A DNA stretch of 28,010 nucleotides. Source: a virus. Of the stretch, positions 20,607-28,010 are shown one piece after another. A program made the translations under genes and the position numbers. The notes beneath the pieces were generated by a model, which saw only the letters and a program-made list of their open reading frames with translations, searched no databases and was not told where the DNA came from. Where the stretch lies: positions 1 to 28,010 of IMG/VR virus record IMGVR_UViG_3300029448_000314, one strand, 5' to 3'. Numbering within the stretch: position 1 is the first letter of the stretch; each line of letters begins with the position of its first letter.

Positions 20607-23417
20607 ATGGATGCAGAAGTATTTTTGCGACACGTCACTGGCGACGATGGATACTACTGTTTATTTGCGGTTAAGTTAGGACAAGAAGATAGACCACAAA
20701 CGTTTCATACAACGTATGATTCGTTACTACAAGAAGCACGTAAGTTAGATGCTCGTGGGTACAGTCCATACTTTGCACTAGGCACGTTTGATAAGAGCGG
20801 TACGCGTGTAGCCGACAATGTAAAACAGTTAAAATCTTTCTTTATGGACATCGACTGCGGGGAAGGCAGAGATTATCCAACCAAGAAGGAAGGACTCCAA
20901 GCCCTACAAAGATTTTGTAAGAAGGTTGAGTTACCACGCCCATTGTTAGTTGATTCTGGCAGGGGTGTACATTGTTACTGGCCTTTGTCTGAAGCTGTTA
21001 GCAGGGACGATTGGAAGCCTGTTGCAGACCACTTGAAACAGTTGTGTAAGAATCATGGGTTTATAATTGACCCCTCAGTAACTGCCGATGCGGCTAGGGT
21101 ACTGCGTATACCTACCACACACAACCACAAGACTGATCCACCATCTCCTGTGGTGTTTTACAGTGAGCATGTACCTGAGTATGTAACTCTTGATGAGTTC
21201 GCTAAGTGTATTGGTGCGGATAAGATTCCTGCACCACAGAAGATAGAGGTGCAACCTATAACTGCTTTTCAAGAAGCGTTGATGGGTAACAAGCAACACA
21301 AATTTAAAGACATAATTACTAGAGAATCTAGCTGTGCGCAGTTGGTTGACATAGTAGTTAATCAGGATGAGTGTAGTGAGCCTATATGGAGGGCAGGTTT
21401 ATCTATAGCTAAGTTCTGTTCTGACGGGCAGAAAGCCGCACACGTTATGTCTAAGAATCACCCTGAGTACTCAGCAGAAGAGACACAGGACAAGTTTGAT
21501 AAGATTAAAGGCCCTTACCTGTGTCATCACTTCGATGAGTACAACCCAGATGTATGTACAAAATGTCCGCACTGGGGCAAGATAAAATCTCCTATATCAT
21601 TAGGTAGCAGTGTAAGAGAAGCTACCGAAGAAGATAACATAGTAGAAGTACCTGCACTTGACCTACCAAATACACCTACTACTACGTATGTAATACCGAC
21701 ATACCCCAAGCCATACTTTAGAGGTGCTAACAATGGTGGCGTGTACATACGTACATCAAATGAAGAAGGTGAGCCTGACGAAGAACTTATATACCACAAC
21801 GACATTTATATTGTGAATCGTATTGTAGATGTCGAGCTTGGTGAAGTTGTGGTAATACGTTTACACCTACCACAAGATGGCGTACGTGAGTTTACAGTTC
21901 CGCTTACCGCAGTAACTTCGAGAGAGGAATTTAGAAAACAAATGTCCATGCAGGGCGTGGCAGTAACAAAGATGGATAAACTTATGACTTATATGACTAC
22001 TTGGATTAACGAGTTACAGGCTACTACAAAAGCTGACAAGGCTCGCACTCAGTTTGGTTGGACTGACGACACACATAAATCTTTTGTTGTGGGCAACCAA
22101 GAAATAACGGCTGATGGTGTTAGCAGTAACCCCCCATCAAAAGCTACCGCAGGTTTGATGAATGCGTTTAAACCTAAAGGTTCTTTGGAACAATGGAAGC
22201 AGATGGCTAACTTCTATAATCGTGATGGGTTTGAGTTACACCAATACATAGTAGCTAGTGCCTTTGGTTCTCCCTTGATGGCCCTTATGCCTGTAGCATG
22301 TTCGGGCTTACACGTGCATAGTAAGGATCATGGGCTTGGTAAGACTACCGCTATGTACGTAGGAGCGTCTGTTTGGGGTGATCCTGAGCAGTTAGTTGTG
22401 AATGCCGTAGATACTCAGAACTCTTTGATGCTACGTGGTGAGGTATACAAGAACCTACCTTTTTACATTGATGAGTTAACAAATGGAGATGGTGAACAAT
22501 TATCTAATCTAGTGTATCAGTTGTCTAGTGGTAAGCAACGTAATCGGATGTCAGGTAACTCAAACACAGAAAGAGTACGTGGTGAGCCGTGGAGTCTGTT
22601 GGCTGTATCTACAGGTAATACTAGTGTGATTGAAACTATAAGTTCCTTTAAGAATGCTCCGAAGGCCGAGGCGGCTCGCCTACTAGAAACAAAAGCTGTT
22701 AAGTTGTTTGACGAAACAAAGACTAAGCATCTTACTGACAAGCATCAAGCTAACTCTAAAAACATTCATGGGCATGCAGGTGTGCCTTACATGCAACACG
22801 TTATACAAAACGTAGATAGGGTTATAGCGTTGTTACAAGAAATACAACAAAAAGTAGACACTGGAGCAGGGCTTACTGCACAAGACAGATACTGGTCAGC
22901 GGGTACTACTGTTAACCTAGCAGGGTTTTTGTTAGCTAGAGAAATAGGGCTACTGGACTATGATAGGGAAAAACTATTTAGGTATGCCATACGGCTACTC
23001 GGTGAGAACAAGGCATCAGCTAATGATTTAATATCTTCTACGGCAGATGTATTGAATGACTTTGTGCATGAGCATTGGGGTAGCATTCTAAAAATTAGAA
23101 GTACTGACGACTTACGTAAGGCGCAAGGCAACGGCATGGATGATTTAGTAATACCTGAGTCTGACCCACGGATTAAGTTAGTAGGTAGATATGAGACTGA
23201 TCTTAAAAAGCTGTACATAGTACCCAAAGTATTAAAGTCGTGGTGTGCTAAACAGCAGATAAACTACAGTTCTTTGATACAAGATTTTAAAGATAAGTTT
23301 AAGGGCAAGTCTATGAAAATACGCTTGACCAAAGGGACACCTACACAGATGCCCCCATCACATGTCTTGTGTGTTGACTGTTCGCAAGTTGATCTAGAAG
23401 AAGATGCTAAAACTTGA
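20607..23417 (+). CDS. AEP-type primase fused to a helicase
   Basis: A 936-residue fusion that probably both primes and unwinds DNA at the fork. The N-terminal primase has the archaeo-eukaryotic primase pattern: MDIDCG with D81 and D83, DSGRGVHCYW with S117-x-G-x-H122, and a DPSVTADAARVLRIPTTHN segment (155-173). A Cys/His cluster follows (LCHHFDE...DVCTKCPHWG, about 306-330), which resembles the region after the primase in PriCT-type proteins. The C-terminal part has Walker A GLGKTT (K579) and Walker B FYIDE (D622, E623), as in DUF927/D5-like helicases. No DnaB-like or DnaG-like gene is seen in the window, so this protein likely supplies both functions. The ATG follows an AGGA-containing site. 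Confidence 0.88.
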   Translation: MDAEVFLRHVTGDDGYYCLFAVKLGQEDRPQTFHTTYDSLLQEARKLDARGYSPYFALGTFDKSGTRVADNVKQLKSFFMDIDCGEGRDYPTKKEGLQALQRFCKKVELPRPLLVDSGRGVHCYWPLSEAVSRDDWKPVADHLKQLCKNHGFIIDPSVTADAARVLRIPTTHNHKTDPPSPVVFYSEHVPEYVTLDEFAKCIGADKIPAPQKIEVQPITAFQEALMGNKQHKFKDIITRESSCAQLVDIVVNQDECSEPIWRAGLSIAKFCSDGQKAAHVMSKNHPEYSAEETQDKFDKIKGPYLCHHFDEYNPDVCTKCPHWGKIKSPISLGSSVREATEEDNIVEVPALDLPNTPTTTYVIPTYPKPYFRGANNGGVYIRTSNEEGEPDEELIYHNDIYIVNRIVDVELGEVVVIRLHLPQDGVREFTVPLTAVTSREEFRKQMSMQGVAVTKMDKLMTYMTTWINELQATTKADKARTQFGWTDDTHKSFVVGNQEITADGVSSNPPSKATAGLMNAFKPKGSLEQWKQMANFYNRDGFELHQYIVASAFGSPLMALMPVACSGLHVHSKDHGLGKTTAMYVGASVWGDPEQLVVNAVDTQNSLMLRGEVYKNLPFYIDELTNGDGEQLSNLVYQLSSGKQRNRMSGNSNTERVRGEPWSLLAVSTGNTSVIETISSFKNAPKAEAARLLETKAVKLFDETKTKHLTDKHQANSKNIHGHAGVPYMQHVIQNVDRVIALLQEIQQKVDTGAGLTAQDRYWSAGTTVNLAGFLLAREIGLLDYDREKLFRYAIRLLGENKASANDLISSTADVLNDFVHEHWGSILKIRSTDDLRKAQGNGMDDLVIPESDPRIKLVGRYETDLKKLYIVPKVLKSWCAKQQINYSSLIQDFKDKFKGKSMKIRLTKGTPTQMPPSHVLCVDCSQVDLEEDAKT

Positions 23418-23619
23418 TGACATAGCGCCAGATGGCGTACGTATTGTCGTACGTTGGGATAAGATGGTAGTTAACGCTTCAATCTTTGTGCCGTGTATAA
23501 ACGCCCGTAAAGCACGAGAACAAGTTAACGTAATATTTAAAAGAAAAGGCTGGCAGTACAAAGCCAAAACCACTATAGAAAGTGGTAAGTTAGGTGTACG
23601 TATATGGCGTACAACATGA
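23404..23619 (+). CDS. Small basic protein at the end of the early arm
   Basis: This 71-residue product looks beta-rich in its first half (VRIVVRWDKMVVNASIFVP), followed by a helix (INARKAREQVNVIF) and a basic C-terminus. It overlaps the primase-helicase gene by 14 bases and starts at ATG 23404 with a weak AGAAG upstream. I do not recognise it. It is the last plus-strand gene, ending about 50 bases before the terminator. Confidence 0.75.
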   Translation: MLKLDDIAPDGVRIVVRWDKMVVNASIFVPCINARKAREQVNVIFKRKGWQYKAKTTIESGKLGVRIWRTT

Positions 23620-23633
23620 AGTTTTAGGATACG

Positions 23634-23659
23634 GAGTAGCATCTTCCCCTTTGCTACTC
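23634..23659. repeat. Inverted repeat in the convergent gap
   Basis: GAGTAGCA (23634-23641) and TGCTACTC (23652-23659) form a perfect 8-pair stem with a 10-base loop. It lies between the two convergent arms and has no T-tract in either direction. It may help to end the minus-strand transcript or protect RNA ends. Confidence 0.6.
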
Positions 23660-23667
23660 TTGCCTTG

Positions 23668-23703
23668 CTCCCTGATGTTCCGAGGCATCGGGGAGTTTTT
23701 TTT
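23668..23703 (+). terminator. Intrinsic terminator of the plus-strand arm
   Basis: CTCCCTGATG (23668-23677), loop TTCCGAGG, CATCGGGGAG (23686-23695), giving ten pairs with one G-U, then eight T. The T-tract reaches the stop codon of the convergent minus-strand gene. It closes the whole plus-strand arm. Confidence 0.93.
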
Positions 23704-26700
23704 ATCTACTATATTCTTTCCAACTCTTTTCTAGTGCAAGCCTGTAAGTAGCGGACACCGATACACCGTTGTGCATAGTGACTGTAGTTCTATTTTGCCC
23801 TTTCAAAGATTTAATAATACTTTCTCTAGTTAACGGAGTATCAGGATTATCTCTGTTGAACTTTTGTATCTCTTTCCACACTTCTTCCGCCTCTTCGTAG
23901 TCTTTGAAGCGCAATGCTTGGTAGTACCTTTCCGACAGTTTACCCTTTTTCTCTGCTATAGCACGTACTACTTTGGTATCCCTAGCGCTTTGCTCTGTGT
24001 TAAACGTGTAGTTTACAGGCGCAAAACCCAACGCTTTGGAAAACACTTCGCCACCGGCTATATCCTCATAAATAAAATCACCCCTACGGCTCTGAACACC
24101 CTCGTCAAAATAAAAACGTAGGCCAGTCATAAGGTTACTAGCGCCCGCAGGTAGCAGGGCTTCTGTCATACGTTGGAACTCACCATCTACCATGTCATCT
24201 ATAGCCCTATCAAACCGCTTAACAGTGCTTATGAATGGGCCACCTAAGTAGTACCCTATAGTTTCTTCCACACTAGGATCACGCATGAATCTATTTTCTT
24301 GGAATATTAAGTCATTTAGCTTTATACGTTGTGATACATCCATACCCGTTATGCTAGATATTGGGCCTTTGTAGTAATCTTCACCTATGTATTTACGTAG
24401 TATAGTATCTGCATCATCTTCGTCATCGTCTAGGTACATATCCCAAAGCGTAGAAACTATACCCCACAAAGGTATACCGCCCACACCCGCAAACAATGTA
24501 GCCGATAAGTGTATACCCGCCAACTGTTTAAGTGCTTGCTTGCGTTGCTCTGGGTTATTAGCAAACAACTGCTTAGTACCAATCAATGCAGACTTAATCA
24601 TGGCAGAGTTCATAAGCACGCCAAAACTCTTATACATAAATGCTACCCTTCCCCAACCCTGCTTAGCAAATGGCATGGTAGTTTCCAACGTAGCACCACC
24701 GTTAGTCTCTTGAGCCGTATACAACGCGTCGTCAGTCGCTATCTTACGTAACTCATTTACGTTTTCTGGCACATCAATTTCTTTACCCTGTCGCACACTA
24801 AAGTATTTCTTGCCCGCCTTACGACGCTCAGCCATGTCTCTACGTATAAGGTTGTAAGATGCAATCATAGTTGTCTGCGTGTTAAATCGTTCGGCTTGCA
24901 CAAAGAAGTACGCTGAAAATTGTGACAGCTTATCTCTAAAGCTAGCTTTCTCCTCTAACCCAAGTTCTCTAGTCATGTTAGCTGTAAACAACTTACCGCG
25001 TAGGTTAGCTTCTTTTACTAGAGGAATTATAGCTTCCAACTCTTGTATCCTTACGTCAGCATCCTCCTTATCTATAGCGTGTTTTTTAATTTTGTCTATA
25101 ACACTTTTCTTTAGTGTGTACGTAGCTCCTTCACCTTTACCGTCTATATTATAAAACTCTACAACTGACATACGAGCACCACCTACCAACTTACCAACAC
25201 GCATAAACTCATCAACGGTAACGTCTAACCCAAAGCGTGGAGCTAGATAAGGTACAACAAACAAAGGTATTTGGGATAAGTTAACAATAGCTGATGATAC
25301 GTTAAAGCCTAGAGTGTATAGGAAAGCTACTTGGTTAAATTCTTTATATAATCTTTCCATATTTTTATTTTTTGCGCCCATAAGTGCAAAGTTACCATGC
25401 TCATTTACAAGCACATCTGCAATAGCCTTGGCTTTAGGGTTTGGCCCTTCTAATTGAATTTCTTTGTCTCTATCTTCAATGGCCTTAGTAATAACACGGA
25501 TTTTTGCTGAGCCTTGAATCTTAGCGGCTTGTATTGCTAACGAGGTTCCTTTGTTAGTTAAGGCAACACTAACATTTTGTACGTACCCATAATCGCCCTT
25601 ACGTCGTACAAGCGAGCGTAAGAAAGAACTTTCAGGTGTTGTAGCTGCATACATACGTATTACCGAGTCTTGTATTTTTGGATCTACCTTGCCCTTCTGT
25701 AGTACGTCTAACAAGTCTGATACAAAAGTACCACTCGGAGCTTTTTCAAATACAGCTCTAGTCATGTCACCATTGAACGCGGTAATAGATTTTGTATCAA
25801 CATCTCCCTCAGCTTTTAACACTTCCACCATAGCGTCTCTCTCGGCTACGTGCTCGAAACTAAGCAGTGCATTCTCTACACCTATTTGCTCGCCAGTTTT
25901 AGGGTCTCTGTTAATATATTCAAAGAAAATTCTAAACTCACCTTCACGAACTAAAGGCCAATAGTTTTCTATCTTATCTCTGGCCATTAGTCTTCTATTA
26001 ATATCTTTAAGTAACTTTCTACCTGATTCTTTGTCGCCCCTAGCTATCATAGCATTAGCTTCAATTTCCATAGCTTTAGCAATATCGTCAAATATAGATG
26101 CGTATAAATTTCTTTCGTAGTAATACTGTTCTTTTAGTTTGGCCCTTTCGGTTGTTGTTAGAGTACGCAACTGTTCTTTCTGCTGCTTGTGTACTTCTTC
26201 TAAACTGACACCGTCTTTATCTTTCCCTTTATACTTACTTTTATCTAAGGCAAAGGGGTCAACGTCGAATATGGTAGCACCATACTCAGTGTTATAGATT
26301 AAACGGTTAAACACAGCAAACGCCTTATCACCCACGTCTTTAGCAAACTTGTTCTGCCGCTCTATAGCTGCATCTACACGTTTTTTATTTTCATCTATAG
26401 CGCCACGTTGCTTATCAATTATTTCATGCAGCTTATGTCCTAAATCTGCAAACCCACTACTCCTAGCAAGATCTCCAAGAGTAGCAATGTGTATGGCTTT
26501 GGCTAAGTTTCTCAACCCTGAAGCGCCCGCCTTGAAATCCTGCCAAAAGGTTGTAAACTCAGATTTGGTATTCTCTTTACCTGCTCTAGCTTCGTCTATC
26601 CTGTCTGTAACAGATTTAGCCATCGCTCTTACAGAACCTACGTCAGTTCTTACATACCTAAAGTCAGGATCTAGGTTAGGTTCTAGTATAGCTAGAGCTA

Positions 26701-28010
26701 GTTGGTCAGCCGCGTCTAAAGCACTACCCAATTGTCTGGTAGCATCTCCACGCAACATCCTAAGTATATTCATAACCGCATTTAAGAACTTATCTAATGC
26801 GCTGTATTGCTTATTCTCTTCTATCTTTATTTGACCTAAGTCTCTCCTAAATGCCCTGTCAGAAAGTGCTTCAGCCACAAACTCATGTATGTCTTTTCTA
26901 CCATAGGCTGTACCTAGTTTATCTTCTATAGACTCATACAGTTTTATTAACTCTTTAACCGCAGGTGCTCGTGAGTTTCTTTCTATTGCTACTTCAGTCA
27001 ACGCATGCGCCACTTCGTGCATTAAAATACCATTTGTAGTAGGGTACTCCGCGTGCAAGTAAACTGTGTCAGTCCTATAATCATAGTAAGCTGGCTCTAC
27101 GTCTGATTCTTTAGTGTATTCTAATGGATATGCTTCCATAGTTTCTTTAGGCGTTCGGAATACTACTTTAGTATTAACAATCAAATTGCTAAATGTTCGC
27201 GCTAGAGTTCTAAGTTCTTTACCCTTTGTTTCTTTAGCTATATTTAATAACGCCTCTCTTAGCTTACCTTCTTTTAATAGTTTTCTTGTTTCTTTGGAAG
27301 CAACTTGCAACACCAACTTAGCATCTTCAGTTTTTATTTTGTACTCTCTAACTACATGTCCGTATTCCTTTTCGGCTTCGGTAATTATTTGCTTTTTAGT
27401 AGCGTCTTTTAGCATGTATGTAGAGCCGTGCTCCTCAAACATCTTGCGTAGCGTGCTGAAAGATACGCCAGTATCCTTCCACTTTGCAGCTATTTGCTGC
27501 ATCACAGCTTTTTGAACTTCTTTTTCCGCTCGCGCTACTTTTCTTTTGTCTACAGCTTCAGTGTCTATCTTAGCCCTACGTTGCGCTCCTACCTCTTGGC
27601 TGTCATCTTTCGGCTTAGCCTTTGTTTTTGGTTTAGCTGGAGTTATGTCTTCTTTGGTTGGTAAGTGAGTAAACGACTTAACCTTTGCCTGTTTAGGTTC
27701 TAAGATAACTATTTGAGCAGGTATGTCTAGACCTTCAGGGACAATAATCCCATCGTACCCTGCTTTTTTCATTGCGGCAATATCATCTGGAAACAATCTT
27801 TCAGGGTCAATCATTATAAATAAATTTTTGGATTCAATTAATTTTTGCAATTCTGCCTTAGATAAATCATCGACTAATTCTAAATCGCCATCTTTAATAG
27901 TTCTTATATCATCTAAATTGCTCGGTAACTCATCAATATCAACTCTAGCGAAAGTAATTTTTTTCTTGTCAAATGAACTAGTAACTGTTTGCAGTGGTAC
28001 TGGGTTGTTA
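23702..28010 (-). CDS. Large polyvalent virion-type protein with HExxH domain (5' end beyond the window)
   Basis: The frame is open from the right edge to the TAA at 23702, giving at least 1435 residues. A TTG at 27850 is the first start-like codon, but coding clearly continues upstream (DIDELPSNLDDIRTIKDGDL), so the N-terminus is outside. In order there is an AGYDGIIVPEG segment near the start, like those in ART-like domains of phage polyvalent proteins; a Lys/Pro linker; helical parts; and a zinc-peptidase motif HEVAH (27005-27019) with a downstream HEFVAEAL that may give the third ligand. Long helical regions follow, then hydrophobic segments in the last third (FLYTLGFNVSSAIVNLSQIP; LFAGVGGIPLWGIVSTLW). 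Such giant proteins are usually packaged in the capsid and injected with the DNA. Convergent with the early arm. Confidence 0.85.
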   Translation of the reverse strand, partial: NNPVPLQTVTSSFDKKKITFARVDIDELPSNLDDIRTIKDGDLELVDDLSKAELQKLIESKNLFIMIDPERLFPDDIAAMKKAGYDGIIVPEGLDIPAQIVILEPKQAKVKSFTHLPTKEDITPAKPKTKAKPKDDSQEVGAQRRAKIDTEAVDKRKVARAEKEVQKAVMQQIAAKWKDTGVSFSTLRKMFEEHGSTYMLKDATKKQIITEAEKEYGHVVREYKIKTEDAKLVLQVASKETRKLLKEGKLREALLNIAKETKGKELRTLARTFSNLIVNTKVVFRTPKETMEAYPLEYTKESDVEPAYYDYRTDTVYLHAEYPTTNGILMHEVAHALTEVAIERNSRAPAVKELIKLYESIEDKLGTAYGRKDIHEFVAEALSDRAFRRDLGQIKIEENKQYSALDKFLNAVMNILRMLRGDATRQLGSALDAADQLALAILEPNLDPDFRYVRTDVGSVRAMAKSVTDRIDEARAGKENTKSEFTTFWQDFKAGASGLRNLAKAIHIATLGDLARSSGFADLGHKLHEIIDKQRGAIDENKKRVDAAIERQNKFAKDVGDKAFAVFNRLIYNTEYGATIFDVDPFALDKSKYKGKDKDGVSLEEVHKQQKEQLRTLTTTERAKLKEQYYYERNLYASIFDDIAKAMEIEANAMIARGDKESGRKLLKDINRRLMARDKIENYWPLVREGEFRIFFEYINRDPKTGEQIGVENALLSFEHVAERDAMVEVLKAEGDVDTKSITAFNGDMTRAVFEKAPSGTFVSDLLDVLQKGKVDPKIQDSVIRMYAATTPESSFLRSLVRRKGDYGYVQNVSVALTNKGTSLAIQAAKIQGSAKIRVITKAIEDRDKEIQLEGPNPKAKAIADVLVNEHGNFALMGAKNKNMERLYKEFNQVAFLYTLGFNVSSAIVNLSQIPLFVVPYLAPRFGLDVTVDEFMRVGKLVGGARMSVVEFYNIDGKGEGATYTLKKSVIDKIKKHAIDKEDADVRIQELEAIIPLVKEANLRGKLFTANMTRELGLEEKASFRDKLSQFSAYFFVQAERFNTQTTMIASYNLIRRDMAERRKAGKKYFSVRQGKEIDVPENVNELRKIATDDALYTAQETNGGATLETTMPFAKQGWGRVAFMYKSFGVLMNSAMIKSALIGTKQLFANNPEQRKQALKQLAGIHLSATLFAGVGGIPLWGIVSTLWDMYLDDDEDDADTILRKYIGEDYYKGPISSITGMDVSQRIKLNDLIFQENRFMRDPSVEETIGYYLGGPFISTVKRFDRAIDDMVDGEFQRMTEALLPAGASNLMTGLRFYFDEGVQSRRGDFIYEDIAGGEVFSKALGFAPVNYTFNTEQSARDTKVVRAIAEKKGKLSERYYQALRFKDYEEAEEVWKEIQKFNRDNPDTPLTRESIIKSLKGQNRTTVTMHNGVSVSATYRLALEKSWKEYSR

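Noticed and set aside
24387-27515. Plus-strand frames of 80-161 codons opposite the polyvalent protein
   Set aside because: They are antisense to a continuous frame of over 1400 codons and have Ser/Leu-rich shadow composition.
1-28010. tRNA genes, CRISPR arrays, insertion sequences, integrase or attachment sites
   Set aside because: I looked for T-loop-like motifs, regularly spaced repeats, transposase or recombinase motifs and found none. The palindromes are irregularly spaced and tied to gene starts, so they are not a CRISPR array.

Overview
The window is a stretch of a tailed double-stranded DNA phage genome. It has a terminase/portal packaging block, a large virion-type polyvalent protein, and one long co-oriented set of small early genes and replication genes. 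The P22-type portal and the very large internal-protein candidate point to a podovirus-like phage, but no tail gene is in view, so this is inference. I see no integrase, excisionase/repressor pair, tRNA, rRNA, CRISPR or transposase, so nothing suggests lysogeny. The host cannot be read from this window. Base composition is moderately AT-rich.

Layout. From 1 to 4486 all genes are on the minus strand: a PD-(D/E)XK-like protein, terminase small subunit, terminase large subunit, and a portal gene that runs off the left edge. From 4798 to 23619 all genes are on the plus strand. The plus arm starts with a single-gene transcription unit (4798-5337) that has its own sigma70-like promoter and intrinsic terminator. 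A 730-base non-coding region follows (5338-6069), with iterons, direct repeats, AT-rich tracts and a strong promoter; it is a good candidate for an origin and control region. Next comes a tightly overlapping operon of small proteins leading into a DUF3150 / MoxR AAA+ ATPase / VWA-metallopeptidase trio (7031-10377). Two large unknown proteins follow (10813-12787). From 12829 the replication genes begin: VRR-NUC nuclease, DUF3310 protein, family A DNA polymerase, RecB/Cas4-like nuclease, SNF2-type helicase, HTH protein, a cysteine-containing protein, a gp2.5/DUF2815-like ssDNA-binding protein, and a 936-residue AEP-type primase fused to a helicase. The plus arm ends at an intrinsic terminator (23668-23703). 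There it meets, tail to tail, a minus-strand polyvalent protein of more than 1435 residues that runs off the right edge.

The most striking non-coding signal is an almost invariant palindrome, GTTCTAC-n3/4-GTAGAAC, present eight times between 4661 and 12809 and not noticed elsewhere. Five copies sit 17-20 bases before a start codon, each followed by a ribosome binding site. They appear to mark the heads of gene sets, including the MoxR ATPase gene and the two unknown large genes. The genes at 7031-12787 also use codons differently from the flanking replication and virion genes. Together these suggest a coordinately controlled module built around a MoxR-VWA chaperone/protease-like machine.

Most gene joints in the plus arm are 1-14 base overlaps (ATGA, TAATG), so translation is probably coupled. 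Several small genes start with TTG or GTG, or lie in gaps that simple calling would miss (13151-13330 is the best supported).
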